Part shown: in pieces, positions 1 to 11,192 of the stretch
Numbering within the stretch: the first letter of the stretch is position 1
Layout: the number at the start of each line of letters is the position of its first letter
Assembly (NCBI RefSeq): GCF_964026585.1
Contig: NZ_OZ032160.1
Location: 1 to 64,000, forward strand
Direction of reading: 5' to 3'
DNA from: Candidatus Endowatersipora endosymbiont of Watersipora subatra
GTDB lineage: Bacteria; Pseudomonadota; Alphaproteobacteria; Rhizobiales; Rhizobiaceae
DNA: 64,000 bases
Position numbers and translations under genes: made by a program
Notes under the pieces: model-generated
The model's input: only the letters and a program-made list of their open reading frames with translations
The model's database searches: none
Told to the model about the DNA's origin: nothing

Positions 1-1025
1 TGAAACGTGTTTTAAAAGTTATTGAAGGCGAAACATTTAGCTCACCTCCTATTTGGATGATGCGCCAAGCTGGTCGTTACTTGCCTGAATATCGAACCAT
101 CAGAAACCGTTCAGGTGCTTTCTTAGACTTATGCTATTCTCCTGAAAAAGCTGTTGAACTTACCCTTCAGCCCATACGACGATTTGGATTTGATGCAGCA
201 ATCTTATTTTCAGATATTTTAGTCATTCCTGATGCATTAGGAATACCTGTTATCTTCAAAGAAGGTCAAGGACCGATTATTAAACCTATAAGTATTGATG
301 AAATTTCTCTTCTCAAGGTAGACAACGTACTCAGCCACCTTATCCCTATTTTTGAAACGCTCAAAGAGTTATCTATTCAACTACCAAGTGAAACTACTTT
401 ACTAGGATTTTGTGGTGCTCCATGGACTATAGCTACTTACATGATTGTAGGTCATGCAACACCAAACCAAGTGCCTACACGACTCTTTGCCCTAGAAAAG
501 ACAACTGTCTTTCAAAGGCTTATTGATGTGATCACAGAGGCTTCGATTCTTTATCTAGTTGAGCAAATTAAAAATGGCGCCGAAGCAGTACAAATATTTG
601 ATTCCTGGGCATCACTGTTAGATCAAGATCAAATGAACCGTTGGTGTATTGAGCCAGTTCGTCGAATTGTCGAAGGAGTAAGATATCATGTACCTCATGC
701 TAAGATTATTGGTTTTCCCAAAGGCATTGGCGCTTATTATAAAGATTATAGGCGTCTCACAGGTGTTAATATGGTTAGTCTAGACTGGGGACTTCCTTTA
801 TCATTTGCCCAAGAGATCCAAAAGAAGGGTCCCGTTCAAGGGAATCTTGATCCTCTACGATTAATCGCAGGTGGTAAAGTACTAAATGACGGTGTCGATA
901 TGATTTTAGAGTCCTTATCCTCGGGTCCATTAGTTTTTAATCTAGGCCATGGCATTATGCCTAACACCCCCATTGATCATGTAGAAAGCATGATAAAAAG
1001 AGTGCGTGATTTTAAAGGCAATTAA
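1..1025 (+). CDS. hemE: Uroporphyrinogen decarboxylase (start one base outside window)
   Basis: HemE decarboxylates the four acetate side chains of uroporphyrinogen III to give coproporphyrinogen III in cytosolic heme synthesis. The frame is open from the first bases. The window begins with TG followed by AAA CGT, so the initiator codon very probably lies with its first base just left of the window, giving about 341 residues, the usual family length. The N-terminal signature WMMRQAGRYLPEYR and the FSDIL segment with the expected catalytic Asp are present, as is the GHGI segment near the C-terminus. hemJ follows 19 bases downstream, so the two heme genes probably form one transcript. The identification is secure; only the start is cut. 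Confidence 0.96.
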   Translation, partial: KRVLKVIEGETFSSPPIWMMRQAGRYLPEYRTIRNRSGAFLDLCYSPEKAVELTLQPIRRFGFDAAILFSDILVIPDALGIPVIFKEGQGPIIKPISIDEISLLKVDNVLSHLIPIFETLKELSIQLPSETTLLGFCGAPWTIATYMIVGHATPNQVPTRLFALEKTTVFQRLIDVITEASILYLVEQIKNGAEAVQIFDSWASLLDQDQMNRWCIEPVRRIVEGVRYHVPHAKIIGFPKGIGAYYKDYRRLTGVNMVSLDWGLPLSFAQEIQKKGPVQGNLDPLRLIAGGKVLNDGVDMILESLSSGPLVFNLGHGIMPNTPIDHVESMIKRVRDFKGN

Positions 1026-1044
1026 GACTGAATAGGTTGAATGT

Positions 1045-1467
1045 ATGATTTTGTGGATAAAAGCAGCTCATATTATATCAGTGATCAGCTGGATGGTTGG
1101 TTTACTATACTTGCCACGCTTGTTTGTTTATCACTCTGAGGCCGAAATAGGATCAAAACTTTCTGAAACATTCAAAACAATGGAAAAACGCTTGTTAAAA
1201 ATAATTATGACACCTGCGATGATATCTACTTGGATTTTTGGCATATGGACTGCAGAAGCTTTTTCTCTATGGGGAAAGAAGTGGCTGATGGCAAAGTTAG
1301 TTCTTGTTCTTATTTTGACAGGTTATCATGGTCTGCTGTCAGGATGGGTTAAAATGTTTGCAGCTGATAACAATCAGAAAAGCTCCCGATTCTACCGTAT
1401 TGTTAATGAGTACCCAACTGTTGCTGTAGTTGGCATTATTATACTCGTTGTTGTTAAACCATTCTAA
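1045..1467 (+). CDS. hemJ: HemJ-type protoporphyrinogen IX oxidase
   Basis: This is a 140-residue, strongly hydrophobic protein with about four predicted membrane segments. It matches HemJ, the membrane protoporphyrinogen IX oxidase that replaces HemG/HemY in many alphaproteobacteria. The early segment contains the conserved pattern of a His near residue 9, a Trp-Met pair and YLPRLFVYH, and a central block WLMAKLVLVL followed by YHG. It begins 19 bases after hemE and is likely cotranscribed. Length matches the family. The oxidase role is known for family members and is inferred here from similarity and from the heme gene next to it. Confidence 0.88.
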   Translation: MILWIKAAHIISVISWMVGLLYLPRLFVYHSEAEIGSKLSETFKTMEKRLLKIIMTPAMISTWIFGIWTAEAFSLWGKKWLMAKLVLVLILTGYHGLLSGWVKMFAADNNQKSSRFYRIVNEYPTVAVVGIIILVVVKPF

Positions 1468-1632
1468 ATAGCTGCTCTTGCATCTACTGAAAAAACATCA
1501 TAGGTTGTTATTTAACGATCTACATACGTTATAACTGTCAGTCGTTTTTCTTCTTCTCTCCTCAATAAAAGTGACTATGCATTTTAACTTTTCATAGTTG
1601 TTCGCGCCGTATTCTCGATGATGGACAGATAA

Positions 1633-2898
1633 ATGGAACAAATGAAACTTCAGGAACTTAAGGTAAAAAAACCCACTGAGCTTATTTCTTTTGCTGAAGA
1701 CTTAGAGGTTGAACATGCAAGTACTCTACGAAAGCAGGGTCTCATGTTCGCAATCCTGAAGCAGTTAGCTGAAGAGGAAGTAGAAATAATCGGTGAAGGT
1801 GTAGTAGAAGTTCTGCAGGATGGTTTCGCCTTTTTGCGATCAGCGAGCGCAAATTATCTTCCAGGCCCTGATGATATTTACATCTCACCTTCACAATTAA
1901 GAAAATTCTCTCTTCGGACTGGCGATACTGTAGAGGGATTGATTCGCAGTCCTAAAGATGGTGAACGCTATTTTGCATTACTTAAGATCAATACAATCAA
2001 TTTTGATGATCCTGAAAGGATTAAACACAAAGCTCATTTTGATAATCTTACACCACTTTATCCAGAGCAGCGATTTCATATGGAGATTGAAAATTCAACG
2101 CACAAAGATTTATCTTCGAGGGTCATTGATCTGATCTCACCTCTTGGAAAAGGTCAACGTGGATTAATCGTAGCACCCCCCAGGACTGGTAAAACAGTTC
2201 TTCTACAAAACATCGCTCATTCTATTACTGTTAATCATCCAGAAGCATATTTACTTGTTTTGCTGATCGATGAACGTCCCGAAGAAGTCACTGATATGCA
2301 AAGGTCGGTAAAAGGTGAGGTCATTGCTTCAACGTTTGATGAGCCAGCAAGTCGTCATGTTCAGGTTGCTGAAATGGTGATTGAAAAAGCTAAACGCTTA
2401 GTAGAGCACGGTCGTGATGTGGTTATTTTACTTGATTCAATCACTCGTTTAGGTCGCGCGTACAATACAACTGTTCCTTCTTCCGGTAAAGTCTTAACTG
2501 GTGGAGTAGATGCTAATGCCCTACAGAGGCCCAAGCGTTTTTTTGGGGCTGCTCGAAATATTGAGGAAGGCGGATCTCTAACAATTATTGCGACAGCTTT
2601 GATTGATACTGGTAGCCGTATGGATGAAGTCATCTTCGAGGAATTCAAAGGAACAGGTAACTCCGAGATCGTTCTAGACCGAAAAGTTGCCGATAAGCGT
2701 ACATATCCGTCTATGGATATTCTAAAATCTGGTACACGTAAAGAAGATCTATTGATAGAGAAAGTCGATCTTCAGAAAGTCTTCGTATTACGCCGCATTC
2801 TTTCATCGATGGGAAATACTGATGCCATTGAGTTTTTGATTGATAAACTTAAGCAAACCAAGAACAACGCAGAATTTTTCGATTCAATGAATACATAA
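1633..2898 (+). CDS. rho: Transcription termination factor Rho
   Basis: Rho is a hexameric RNA-dependent ATPase helicase that ends transcription at unstructured C-rich RNA. The 421-residue protein has the usual order: an N-terminal helical region, an RNA-binding cold-shock-like fold (about residues 50-120, with DGFAFLR), and a RecA-type ATPase core with Walker A APPRTGKT near residue 181 and Walker [17 protein letters not shown] near 263. The Q/R-loop region and C-terminus are complete. It lies upstream of mnmE with an 18-base gap. The 165-base gap before it shows no gene. Length and motifs are typical, with no sign of decay. Confidence 0.97.
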   Translation: MEQMKLQELKVKKPTELISFAEDLEVEHASTLRKQGLMFAILKQLAEEEVEIIGEGVVEVLQDGFAFLRSASANYLPGPDDIYISPSQLRKFSLRTGDTVEGLIRSPKDGERYFALLKINTINFDDPERIKHKAHFDNLTPLYPEQRFHMEIENSTHKDLSSRVIDLISPLGKGQRGLIVAPPRTGKTVLLQNIAHSITVNHPEAYLLVLLIDERPEEVTDMQRSVKGEVIASTFDEPASRHVQVAEMVIEKAKRLVEHGRDVVILLDSITRLGRAYNTTVPSSGKVLTGGVDANALQRPKRFFGAARNIEEGGSLTIIATALIDTGSRMDEVIFEEFKGTGNSEIVLDRKVADKRTYPSMDILKSGTRKEDLLIEKVDLQKVFVLRRILSSMGNTDAIEFLIDKLKQTKNNAEFFDSMNT

Positions 2899-2915
2899 AT
2901 GAGTGTCGAATATAA

Positions 2916-4223
2916 ATGGTCCCTAATGATATCATTTTTGCATTATCGAGTGGCCCTCCCCCTTGTGCGATTGGCGTCATTCGGATTACAGGTAACCATT
3001 GCCTGACTGTTCTTGAAACCATGATAGGAACATCGCTCGTGCCTCGTCGGGCTACGCTCGTTTCATTAAAAGAAACGAGCGGCGGGACAATGTTAGATAG
3101 ATGCATTGCACTTTATTTTGCAAGTCCTCATAGTTTCACAGGAGAGGATTGCATTGAACTTCATTGTCATGGCAGCCTAGCAACTCTATCAGCTGTTTTG
3201 ACTGCACTAGGTAAAATCAAAGGGGTTCGGGAAGCTGAATGCGGTGAATTTACTCGCAGAGCTTTTTTAAATAATAAAATGGATCTGACTGCCGTTGAGG
3301 GATTGTCAGATTTGATTAACGCGCGAACGGAAGCGCAGCGTAAGCAGGCTTTAGATCTCACATCAGGGGTCTTAAGAACACTGTATGACGGATGGCGTCA
3401 TTCTCTTGTTTCTCAAAGAGCCTCTTTGGAGGCCTCTCTAGATTTTTCTGACGAAGATAGTGTTCCTGATTCCTTAAGGGAATCGGTCTGGACTCAGACA
3501 CAGACTCTCCTAAATTCAGTGAATCACCATTTGGAGAATAGAAATTATGGGGAAATTGTAAGAAATGGCTTTCGTATTGCCCTTCTTGGTCCTCCTAATG
3601 CGGGTAAATCAAGCTTGCTCAATGCGTTAGCAAAAAAAGAGCTTGCGATCGTGACGCCAATTCCTGGTACGACTCGTGATATACTTGAAACATCGCTTGA
3701 TATTGATGGATATCTTGTCACTATCTCTGACACAGCTGGTATTCGCGAGACGAATGATCTCGTCGAGGCGGAAGGAGTCAAGCGTGCTTATCGTGTTGCC
3801 CGGAGTGCGGATCTCGTTCTGTGGCTTAATCCTGCTGATGCACCAGAGCCTGTTCCAGAATCAGTCACAGCGCTCGAGCTTATCAGCAAGGCTGATCTTT
3901 TTAATCGAGAGAAAGCAAAGGAAAACTTATGTGTTGATACTATTTCGAGAGATGGTCTTAATTCTCTTATTTTTTTTATTTCTGAACAGATCAAAAAGTA
4001 TCAATCAGGATCGGAACATATCTATCTGACACGTGAAAGACACAGAAGAGTGATAGAAAGTGTTTCTCAACATCTAGTGAAATCACTCGATCGAAATCAT
4101 CCCCCAGAAATTCACTCTGAAGAATTACGTTTAGCATCAGATTCCTTAGGAAAACTGACGGGTTCGATCGAAGTAGAGGAGTTGCTAGACTTTATTTTTT
4201 CTGAATTCTGTATTGGGAAGTAA
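2916..4223 (+). CDS. mnmE: tRNA-modifying GTPase MnmE (TrmE)
   Basis: MnmE works with MnmG to place the carboxymethylaminomethyl group on the wobble uridine of several tRNAs. The 435 residues include an N-terminal tetrahydrofolate-binding domain, a helical domain and an inserted G domain with P-loop GPPNAGKSS near residue 225 and DTAGIRE near 275. The protein ends in FCIGK, the conserved C-terminal Cys-x-Gly-Lys. Its partner mnmG starts 43 bases downstream, which is the classic alphaproteobacterial arrangement. The gene appears intact. Confidence 0.96.
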   Translation: MVPNDIIFALSSGPPPCAIGVIRITGNHCLTVLETMIGTSLVPRRATLVSLKETSGGTMLDRCIALYFASPHSFTGEDCIELHCHGSLATLSAVLTALGKIKGVREAECGEFTRRAFLNNKMDLTAVEGLSDLINARTEAQRKQALDLTSGVLRTLYDGWRHSLVSQRASLEASLDFSDEDSVPDSLRESVWTQTQTLLNSVNHHLENRNYGEIVRNGFRIALLGPPNAGKSSLLNALAKKELAIVTPIPGTTRDILETSLDIDGYLVTISDTAGIRETNDLVEAEGVKRAYRVARSADLVLWLNPADAPEPVPESVTALELISKADLFNREKAKENLCVDTISRDGLNSLIFFISEQIKKYQSGSEHIYLTRERHRRVIESVSQHLVKSLDRNHPPEIHSEELRLASDSLGKLTGSIEVEELLDFIFSEFCIGK

Positions 4224-4266
4224 TATATTCTCTCTAGAAATCCTTTAAAAACTGATAAGTAACACC

Positions 4267-6177
4267 ATGGTTGGAAAGAAAAATTTTGATGTCATCATTG
4301 TTGGTGGTGGACATGCAGGTACAGAAGCGGCAGCAGCGTCAGCACGGATGGGAGCTAAAACTGCGCTGATTACGCATAGAACTAATACAATCGGAATATT
4401 GTCATGTAACCCAGCTATCGGTGGGTTAGGGAAAGGGCATCTGGTTCGTGAGATTGATGCGCTGGATGGTCTGATGGCTCGTGTAGCTGATGCATCGGGT
4501 ATTCAATTTCGAATGCTGAATCAACGAAAAGGGCCTGCAGTTCAAGGTCCTCGCACTCAGTCAGATCGAAAACTGTATCTTCAGGCTATGCAGAAAGAAA
4601 TTTTCACTCAAGATAATTTAACCCTTATTGAGGGAGAGGTCGCAGATCTTCTGCACGACAATATTTCAATATTAGGTCTCATGATGCAGAATGGACAGAA
4701 GTTTTTGTGTGGAGCTTTGGTTTTGACAACCGGCACTTTTTTACGTGGAGTCATTCATATAGGTGATAAAATAATACCGGCAGGACGAATCGGAGAAGGC
4801 TCGAGCGTTGCTCTTGCGAAAACACTTGATCGGATTAGATTACCGATGGGTCGGTTGAAAACCGGAACGCCTCCTCGTCTAGATGGAAATACTATTGACT
4901 GGTCGGTTGTCAATATGCAGCCTGCAGATGATCCCCCTATTCCCTTTTCTACTTTGTCTCAGGGAATCATTATTCCACAGATTGAATGCGGTATTACACG
5001 TACGATTCCAGCTACTCATTCTATTATAAGGGATAATCTTAGCCGATCAGCAATGTATTCTGGAAATATTCATGGGATAGGACCTCGTTATTGTCCTTCT
5101 ATTGAAGATAAAATTGTAAAATTTGGTGATCGAGAAGGGCACCAGGTTTTCTTAGAACCGGAAGGATTGAACGATTTCACTATCTATCCTAATGGACTCT
5201 CCACTTCCTTACCAAAAGATATTCAGGCTGATTTTATCGCGACTATTCCTGGTCTTGAAAAAGCAAAAATTATACAACCAGGTTATGCTATTGAATATGA
5301 CTATGTGGATCCGCGTTCACTAACGCCATCATTAGAAACTCATTGTCTCTCTGGTTTTTTTTTGGCTGGTCAAATTAATGGAACAACAGGCTATGAGGAG
5401 GCTGCTGCACAAGGTCTCATTGCAGGGCTGAATGCAGCCCTTAAGTGCAGCGGAAGGAAGCCTTATTTTTTCAGTCGCACTAATTCTTATATTGGTGTTA
5501 TGATTGATGATTTAGTAACTCGGGGAATTACCGAACCTTATCGGATGTTTACCTCCCGAGCTGAATATAGGTTGAGTTTACGAGCAGATAATGCGGATCA
5601 AAGGTTAACCCTCATCGGATGCGATCTTGGTCTTATTGGTACCTATCGACAAACAGCGTTTGAGAGAAAGTCTCGGCTTTTGCAAAAAGCGAAGGATGCA
5701 TTTAATTCAGTTTTTTTAACGCCAAATCAAGCTATCGAGAGAGGATTAAAAATTTCATCTGATGGAATTCGTCGTTCCGCTTTTGATTTGCTGAGTTATC
5801 CTGAAATTTCAGTTAAAGATATTCAAAAAATATGGCCAGAACTGAACCGTTTTGACTCAGTTATCACTGATCAAATAAAAATAGATGCTAGATATTTTGT
5901 GTATTTAGATCGTCAGAAAAGAGATATTGATTCCATTAGAAGAGATGAAAATCAGATGATTCCATCAAATTTCAACTATGTTGATATCTATGGTCTTTCA
6001 AATGAGTTACGTGATAAATTATCGGCTGCTAAGCCCCAATCTATTGGACACGCCTCAAGGATTGAGGGGATGACGCCTGCTGCACTGACTCTCATTCTAG
6101 CTTATGTGAAGAAACTCAATATACAGAAACTAAAAAAAGATCGCTTTAAACCTGAAATCGAAGATGAAAAGAGTTGA
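4267..6177 (+). CDS. mnmG: tRNA uridine-5-carboxymethylaminomethyl modification enzyme MnmG (GidA)
   Basis: This is the FAD-dependent partner of MnmE in wobble-uridine modification. The 636-residue protein starts with the Rossmann FAD motif [11 protein letters not shown] at residues 12-22. It continues with [13 protein letters not shown] and the typical block [11 protein letters not shown], and ends with the MnmE-binding helical domain containing [12 protein letters not shown]. Length is in the family range. It overlaps the next gene, rsmG, by 14 bases, which suggests translational coupling. Confidence 0.97.
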   Translation: MVGKKNFDVIIVGGGHAGTEAAAASARMGAKTALITHRTNTIGILSCNPAIGGLGKGHLVREIDALDGLMARVADASGIQFRMLNQRKGPAVQGPRTQSDRKLYLQAMQKEIFTQDNLTLIEGEVADLLHDNISILGLMMQNGQKFLCGALVLTTGTFLRGVIHIGDKIIPAGRIGEGSSVALAKTLDRIRLPMGRLKTGTPPRLDGNTIDWSVVNMQPADDPPIPFSTLSQGIIIPQIECGITRTIPATHSIIRDNLSRSAMYSGNIHGIGPRYCPSIEDKIVKFGDREGHQVFLEPEGLNDFTIYPNGLSTSLPKDIQADFIATIPGLEKAKIIQPGYAIEYDYVDPRSLTPSLETHCLSGFFLAGQINGTTGYEEAAAQGLIAGLNAALKCSGRKPYFFSRTNSYIGVMIDDLVTRGITEPYRMFTSRAEYRLSLRADNADQRLTLIGCDLGLIGTYRQTAFERKSRLLQKAKDAFNSVFLTPNQAIERGLKISSDGIRRSAFDLLSYPEISVKDIQKIWPELNRFDSVITDQIKIDARYFVYLDRQKRDIDSIRRDENQMIPSNFNYVDIYGLSNELRDKLSAAKPQSIGHASRIEGMTPAALTLILAYVKKLNIQKLKKDRFKPEIEDEKS

Positions 6178-6862
6178 ACTGTTGATTCTCAATGAGAAAA
6201 AAATGGATCAAATAGGGTTGACACGAATCAGGACATTGATTGAGATTTCACGGGAAACGGAGATACGCTTACTCAATTATATTTTTCTCCTGAGGCAATG
6301 GCAACTTAAAATGAATCTTGTTTCATCATCAACATTGAAAGATGTGTGGATGCGTCATGTTATGGATTCAATACAAATTTTCCAAGTTGCCCCGACAGCA
6401 ACTCAATGGGTTGATATTGGTAGTGGTGCTGGATTTCCTGGCCTTATCGTAGCAATTTTATTAGCTGATCTAAAGAGGAAGAATGATGAATTGTTAAAGG
6501 TTCATCTTGTTGAAGTTATTAGGAAAAAATGTTCTTTTCTAGAGGCTGTGAGTCGGGAAATCAAAAAAAATGACTTTGATGTTAGTCTCACTATACATAA
6601 CAAACGAATTGAAATCATATTGCCTCGATTACAGGTACCCAATGTTGTTTGCGCCCGTGCGCTCACATCACTAAATCGCCTTTTTGATATCACTTATTGT
6701 CATCTGAGTGCTGGGGCTATAGGAATTTTTTCAAAAGGACAGGGATATTTGAAAGAGTTAACTGAAGCTAAACAACGGTGGTATTTTGATGTTATCACTC
6801 ATTATAGCTGTGTCATGAATAATTCCGTTATCCTTGAAATTCATAACCTGAAAAAAAAATAA
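6164..6862 (+). CDS. rsmG: 16S rRNA (guanine-527-N7)-methyltransferase RsmG (GidB)
   Basis: RsmG uses S-adenosylmethionine to methylate G527 of 16S rRNA. The 232-residue ORF has the SAM-binding motif [11 protein letters not shown] near residue 84 and the family block [19 protein letters not shown] before it. The first ATG lies inside the end of mnmG; a later ATG at 6203 (residue 14) is also possible. In rhizobial genomes parA and parB follow; here the stop is only 26 bases from the convergent stop of holA, so both are missing at this locus. Confidence 0.93.
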   Translation: MKRVELLILNEKKMDQIGLTRIRTLIEISRETEIRLLNYIFLLRQWQLKMNLVSSSTLKDVWMRHVMDSIQIFQVAPTATQWVDIGSGAGFPGLIVAILLADLKRKNDELLKVHLVEVIRKKCSFLEAVSREIKKNDFDVSLTIHNKRIEIILPRLQVPNVVCARALTSLNRLFDITYCHLSAGAIGIFSKGQGYLKELTEAKQRWYFDVITHYSCVMNNSVILEIHNLKKK

Positions 6863-6888
6863 TTTTGACCTTATTTACCTTCAGAATC

Positions 6889-7914
6889 TCAATAAGCCTC
6901 TCGTGCAATAGCTAGGAGTGTGATTGATGTCAGTGATTGAGCTAATCTAGTGTTTTTTCTAACTTCCAAAGAAGCTGTTTGCAGTTGAATCAATATCCGT
7001 TCCAGTGCAGAGCGATTCCAAATGGATACTGCCTTAATTATATTATTTCTTCTTTGAAGATTTAATGATGGATGTAAGCGTGATATCACTGATTGTGGAT
7101 TCTCGTTTCTTGATTCTATCATTACGGCTGATTCAAGAATCATTTGAAAGTTTTTTTGTAGAGCTAAAGTGATTTGATAAGGGGGTATACCCCTTATCAT
7201 GAGACGGGAAAAGATAGTTTCTATCTCATAGAAATGACCCGTGAAAACGGAATCAAGCAACTCATCTATGGCCAATTCAGAGACATCACTGACAATGGCT
7301 CGAATATCATCAAGTTCTATTTTTCCTTTTCCCAGAGCATAAAGACAGAGTTTATTTATTTCGCTGCGACTGGCCATCCGATCACCACCCAACCTTTTTT
7401 TTAGAAGTAAACGAGCCTCGCGGCTCATTTTTAGATTCCAATGGGTTAACTCATCATTAATGATCTGATCGATGGCACACGCCTGATCCTGATAACAAGG
7501 TAAGGCGATTGCAAATGTCGATTTCTCGATTCGACTTCGTAATGGATTTGATTTTCTAAGGACCCCTCCTTCAACCAAGATAATTGAATCAAAAGGCGGT
7601 AAATCAAAAACAGGCTTAAGGATTCTTGTGATATTTTTTGGTATCTGCCCTCGTATCCAGATCAATCGTTTATGGCCAAACATTGATCTGGTATGGATCT
7701 CATCGTTTATACGGGCGAAATCAACTTCTGGATTATCGGCATCAATCCGAACGGTCGAAAACGGATCATTGAGATCAATCCCTGTTTTTTGAGCAAAAAC
7801 CTGTCCTCGTTCAAAAACAAGACCTCTATCTGGTCCGTAAATAAGAACGATCGTAAAACGAGTCTCAGGTTTCTTAAGAAACATGTCAACTTCGTCAGCT
7901 TTTTTTGTAACCAT
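6889..7914 (-). CDS. holA: DNA polymerase III delta subunit
   Basis: The delta subunit opens the beta sliding clamp as part of the clamp-loader complex. The 341-residue protein shows the delta family pattern: an N-terminal AAA+-like domain with LIYGPDRGLVFERG, a segment with the DPFSTVRID and KRLIWIRG strands, and a helical C-terminal region. It is followed on the minus strand by nothing but the converging rsmG. Upstream, lptE ends 13 bases before its start, so leuS-lptE-holA form a minus-strand operon as in other Rhizobiales. Confidence 0.9.
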   Translation of the reverse strand: MVTKKADEVDMFLKKPETRFTIVLIYGPDRGLVFERGQVFAQKTGIDLNDPFSTVRIDADNPEVDFARINDEIHTRSMFGHKRLIWIRGQIPKNITRILKPVFDLPPFDSIILVEGGVLRKSNPLRSRIEKSTFAIALPCYQDQACAIDQIINDELTHWNLKMSREARLLLKKRLGGDRMASRSEINKLCLYALGKGKIELDDIRAIVSDVSELAIDELLDSVFTGHFYEIETIFSRLMIRGIPPYQITLALQKNFQMILESAVMIESRNENPQSVISRLHPSLNLQRRNNIIKAVSIWNRSALERILIQLQTASLEVRKNTRLAQSLTSITLLAIAREAY

Positions 7915-7927
7915 TGATCCCCTGCTC

Positions 7928-8503
7928 CTAAAGACTTGAAATAGTTCGTGCGATTACTAAACGCAATTTTTCTGCTAGGGCCTTTGCTCCACGATTTTCT
8001 GCATCACGCAAAGCGCGATCGCTTGCAAAGTTTTGATAATTTTGATTGTAGGAGATAAGAGTTTGGCATTTACCTGTATCAACTATTGACCCATCCTTCT
8101 TATCAAGAAGAGTATATTGGCTAGATAGTTCTAGACTTGTGGAAATGGGGGCTTGAATATCCCTGCTTAAGGGGAGATTCTGGGTGGTCTTTGTAATTAT
8201 CAGATTGACTTGGTAGCGTCCATCATCCTTCTGTTTTCCGCCATTGAGAGCGAATAAAAGTGCATTGCGTACTTGTTGTCCAACGCGAGAATTTGCTTTC
8301 CCTACTTCCATGCGTGCGAGGATATCGGCTGTCGAACGGTTATACATAAATGAAGAATGAATAGAATCTTGGGTTGTATTCAGCAAGGACTGTATTGTAC
8401 AACCCTGAAGAAGGATGAAAGTCATAGTCATAGCAACAGCAAGGCTACTATTGTATCGGATAGCTCCTTGAGATAGAAATTTCCTATATGACAACATTAA
8501 CAA
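7928..8503 (-). CDS. lptE: LPS-assembly lipoprotein LptE-like
   Basis: This is a 191-residue predicted outer-membrane lipoprotein. After a basic N-terminus a hydrophobic stretch ends in LLQGC, a lipobox with the lipid-accepting Cys at about residue 35. LptE plugs the LptD barrel and helps place lipopolysaccharide in the outer membrane. The position between leuS and holA is the standard rhizobial location of lptE, and this context supports the call more than sequence does because the family diverges fast. The start overlaps the end of leuS by 20 bases. The retained gene implies an LPS-bearing outer membrane. Confidence 0.8.
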   Translation of the reverse strand: MLMLSYRKFLSQGAIRYNSSLAVAMTMTFILLQGCTIQSLLNTTQDSIHSSFMYNRSTADILARMEVGKANSRVGQQVRNALLFALNGGKQKDDGRYQVNLIITKTTQNLPLSRDIQAPISTSLELSSQYTLLDKKDGSIVDTGKCQTLISYNQNYQNFASDRALRDAENRGAKALAEKLRLVIARTISSL

Positions 8504-11105
8504 TTTTACCTGGAATAATGATCATCTTTTTCAGTTCTTTCTTCAAGAGTGCAGACTGAACAAAGTCTAACTTCAAGACAAGATCCTTAATGCCTATTTT
8601 ATCTAATTCCTTGTCAATAATAACATAACCGAGTTTTTTTCCATTGATCTGGACTGGCATAGTGATTTTTGTATCGAATAGAAAACTCTGATTGATGGTC
8701 GGCCAAAAAGTTTCACTCACCATTTTCTTAAAGCCTAAAGTAGCCCAACATTCTTCAGCTATATGAGGCATCATTGGAGCAATCATCTGTATTGTTATTG
8801 AAACCGATTCTCTTAATGTCTCACTGCTGACACCTGATTCGATAGCTTTCTCAATCTGATTAACCAATTTGTAAATCTGAGCAATAGCGCTGTTATAGCG
8901 CAGCTTCGGTAACATAATATCGAGATTAGCTAAAACGCGGTTCGTTGCTTTTAACAATTCTTGATCACCAGCATTGTTATGATAAGTATCTTCATATGTT
9001 GTGGTCTGCATGACAAGTCGCCAAAATCGCTGGATAAAACGGTGTGCTCCTTTAATTCCAGCCTCAGTCCAAATGATATCGCGGTCAGGAGGAGAATCAG
9101 AGAGAACAAACCATCGCACAGTATCAGCACCATAGATTGAAATGATATCATCTGGATCTACGGTGTTGCACTTTGATTTTGACATTTTCTCTAGGTTGCC
9201 AATAGGAATTTCTTCACCATTATCGAGACGAAAGGCTCGACGTGAATGACCTGTTTCTTCAATAGTAATTTCTTTTGATTTGAACCAGCCCATCTCTGTA
9301 TTACCATAAGTTTCATGAACAACCATTCCCTGAGTAAACAGACCTTTAAAGGGTTCTTCGATCGATAGATGACCTGTTTTTTTCATCGCATAAGTAAAGA
9401 AACGTGAATATAAAAGGTGCAAAATAGCGTGTTCGATTCCCCCAATATACTGGTCAACAGGCAACCAAGCGTTGACAGAATTTAGGTTTGTTGGTGTGGA
9501 ACAGTTCGAATTGGTAAAACGAGAAAAATACCATGACGAATCCACGAATGTGTCCATTGTATCGGTTTCTCGTTGTGCACTTCTTCCACATGAAGGGCAA
9601 TTCACATTGCGCCAGGTTGGATGTCTTTCAAGAGGATTGCCTGGTTGATCAAAAGTCACATTATTGGGCAACAGAATCGGCAAATTCTCATCTTTTTCAG
9701 GAACCAGACCACAAATATCACAATAGACTATAGGAATGGGGCATCCCCAGTAGCGTTGGCGTGAAATCCCCCAGTCACGGAGTCGATATTGGGTTTGTGA
9801 TTTCCCCCATCCTTGTTTCTCAAATTCGGCGATCGTAACATTGATCGCATCTTGACAGGTTTGAATCATACCTGATTGACCTATCCAGCATATATATTTG
9901 ACTCTCTCAGATTTCTCTGGAACATAGGCGACATGGCTGACTCTCTTATCACCGCTGACAGGGACAAAAACATCGATCACTTTGAGTCCGTATTTATAGG
10001 CAAACTCAAGATCGCGTTGATCATGGGCTGGACAGCCCATGATCGCACCTGTGCCATAATCCATCAATACGAAATTAGTGATATATAAGGGGATCTCCCA
10101 TGATGAATTAGCCGGGTGTCTAACCTTTAAGCCTGTATCAAAGCCTATTGGGGATGCAATCTCAACGGCCTCTGTTGAGGTGACTATATTAGAACATTTC
10201 TTCCGAAATTCAGAAATTCCATTAACTGATTTTTCAAGTTGTCTTGCTAGCGGATGATCACAAGCAATGGCCGCAAAGCTAAGACCGAAGATTGTATCAG
10301 GCCTAGTCGTATAAACAGGGAGTGTTTCAAAGCCTAAAGGAGCATCTTTAACGCTAAACGTAAAATACATCCCGAACGACTTGCCAATCCAATTCCGCTG
10401 CATCGTTCGTACCTTTTCTGGCCATTCATCAAGGTCATCAAGGCCTTTCAACAATTCTTCTTTAAAGTCAGTAATCTTAAAAAACCACTGATCAAGTTCA
10501 CGTTGCTCAACCTGAGCACCTGAACGCCAACCTTTCCCCTCAATAACTTGTTCATTAGCTAGAACAGTCATATCAACCGGATCCCAGTTTATACGAGCTT
10601 TTTTACGATAAACCAGCTCCGCTGCTAAGAAATCGAGAAAGAGTTTCTGCTGATGACAGTAATAATCAGGATCACACGTTGCAAATTCTCGACTCCAGTC
10701 CAACGAAAGTCCTATCCTTTTTAACTGCTTACGCATGCGAGCGATATTATCATATGTCCAGTTTTTGGGGTGTATCTTTTCTTTTATCGCTGCATTCTCA
10801 GCTGGCATACCAAAAGCATCCCAGCCCATAGGATGAAGGACCTCAAATCCTTTCGCCCTTTTATATCGAGCCATGACGTCGCCCATTGTATAATTGCGCA
10901 CATGGCCTATATGGATGCGGCCAGAAGGATAGGGAAACATTTCTAGAACATAGTAGGGTGTTTTCCTAGACTCCGGAATAATCTGGGTTTCAAAAATCTT
11001 GGCCTCTTTCCATCGGTTTTGCCACTTTATCTCGACGACTTTCGGATTATAATGCTTTAACATGGGATAGATATTCATAAATTTTGAAGTGATTTTTCTA
11101 TTCAT
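8484..11105 (-). CDS. leuS: Leucyl-tRNA synthetase
   Basis: This class I synthetase charges tRNA-Leu. The ORF is 873 residues with the HIGH box at residues 65-68 (within [12 protein letters not shown]), a large editing insertion with the [10 protein letters not shown] block, and the KMSKSK box near residue 638. The first fourteen residues are probably not translated. The family usually begins with the block that here starts at the ATG at 11063, though no good ribosome-binding site separates the alternatives. A tRNA-Leu(TAA) gene is in the same window at 55622. The gene looks intact. Confidence 0.96.
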   Translation of the reverse strand: MNRKITSKFMNIYPMLKHYNPKVVEIKWQNRWKEAKIFETQIIPESRKTPYYVLEMFPYPSGRIHIGHVRNYTMGDVMARYKRAKGFEVLHPMGWDAFGMPAENAAIKEKIHPKNWTYDNIARMRKQLKRIGLSLDWSREFATCDPDYYCHQQKLFLDFLAAELVYRKKARINWDPVDMTVLANEQVIEGKGWRSGAQVEQRELDQWFFKITDFKEELLKGLDDLDEWPEKVRTMQRNWIGKSFGMYFTFSVKDAPLGFETLPVYTTRPDTIFGLSFAAIACDHPLARQLEKSVNGISEFRKKCSNIVTSTEAVEIASPIGFDTGLKVRHPANSSWEIPLYITNFVLMDYGTGAIMGCPAHDQRDLEFAYKYGLKVIDVFVPVSGDKRVSHVAYVPEKSERVKYICWIGQSGMIQTCQDAINVTIAEFEKQGWGKSQTQYRLRDWGISRQRYWGCPIPIVYCDICGLVPEKDENLPILLPNNVTFDQPGNPLERHPTWRNVNCPSCGRSAQRETDTMDTFVDSSWYFSRFTNSNCSTPTNLNSVNAWLPVDQYIGGIEHAILHLLYSRFFTYAMKKTGHLSIEEPFKGLFTQGMVVHETYGNTEMGWFKSKEITIEETGHSRRAFRLDNGEEIPIGNLEKMSKSKCNTVDPDDIISIYGADTVRWFVLSDSPPDRDIIWTEAGIKGAHRFIQRFWRLVMQTTTYEDTYHNNAGDQELLKATNRVLANLDIMLPKLRYNSAIAQIYKLVNQIEKAIESGVSSETLRESVSITIQMIAPMMPHIAEECWATLGFKKMVSETFWPTINQSFLFDTKITMPVQINGKKLGYVIIDKELDKIGIKDLVLKLDFVQSALLKKELKKMIIIPGKIVNVVI

Positions 11106-11192
11106 TTAGTGATCAGAATTATAGCGATAGGTCAACATCATGAAGCAAGTCTACAAGAATTTTAGCTGGATCCAATTGAGAAGTTGATCCTG

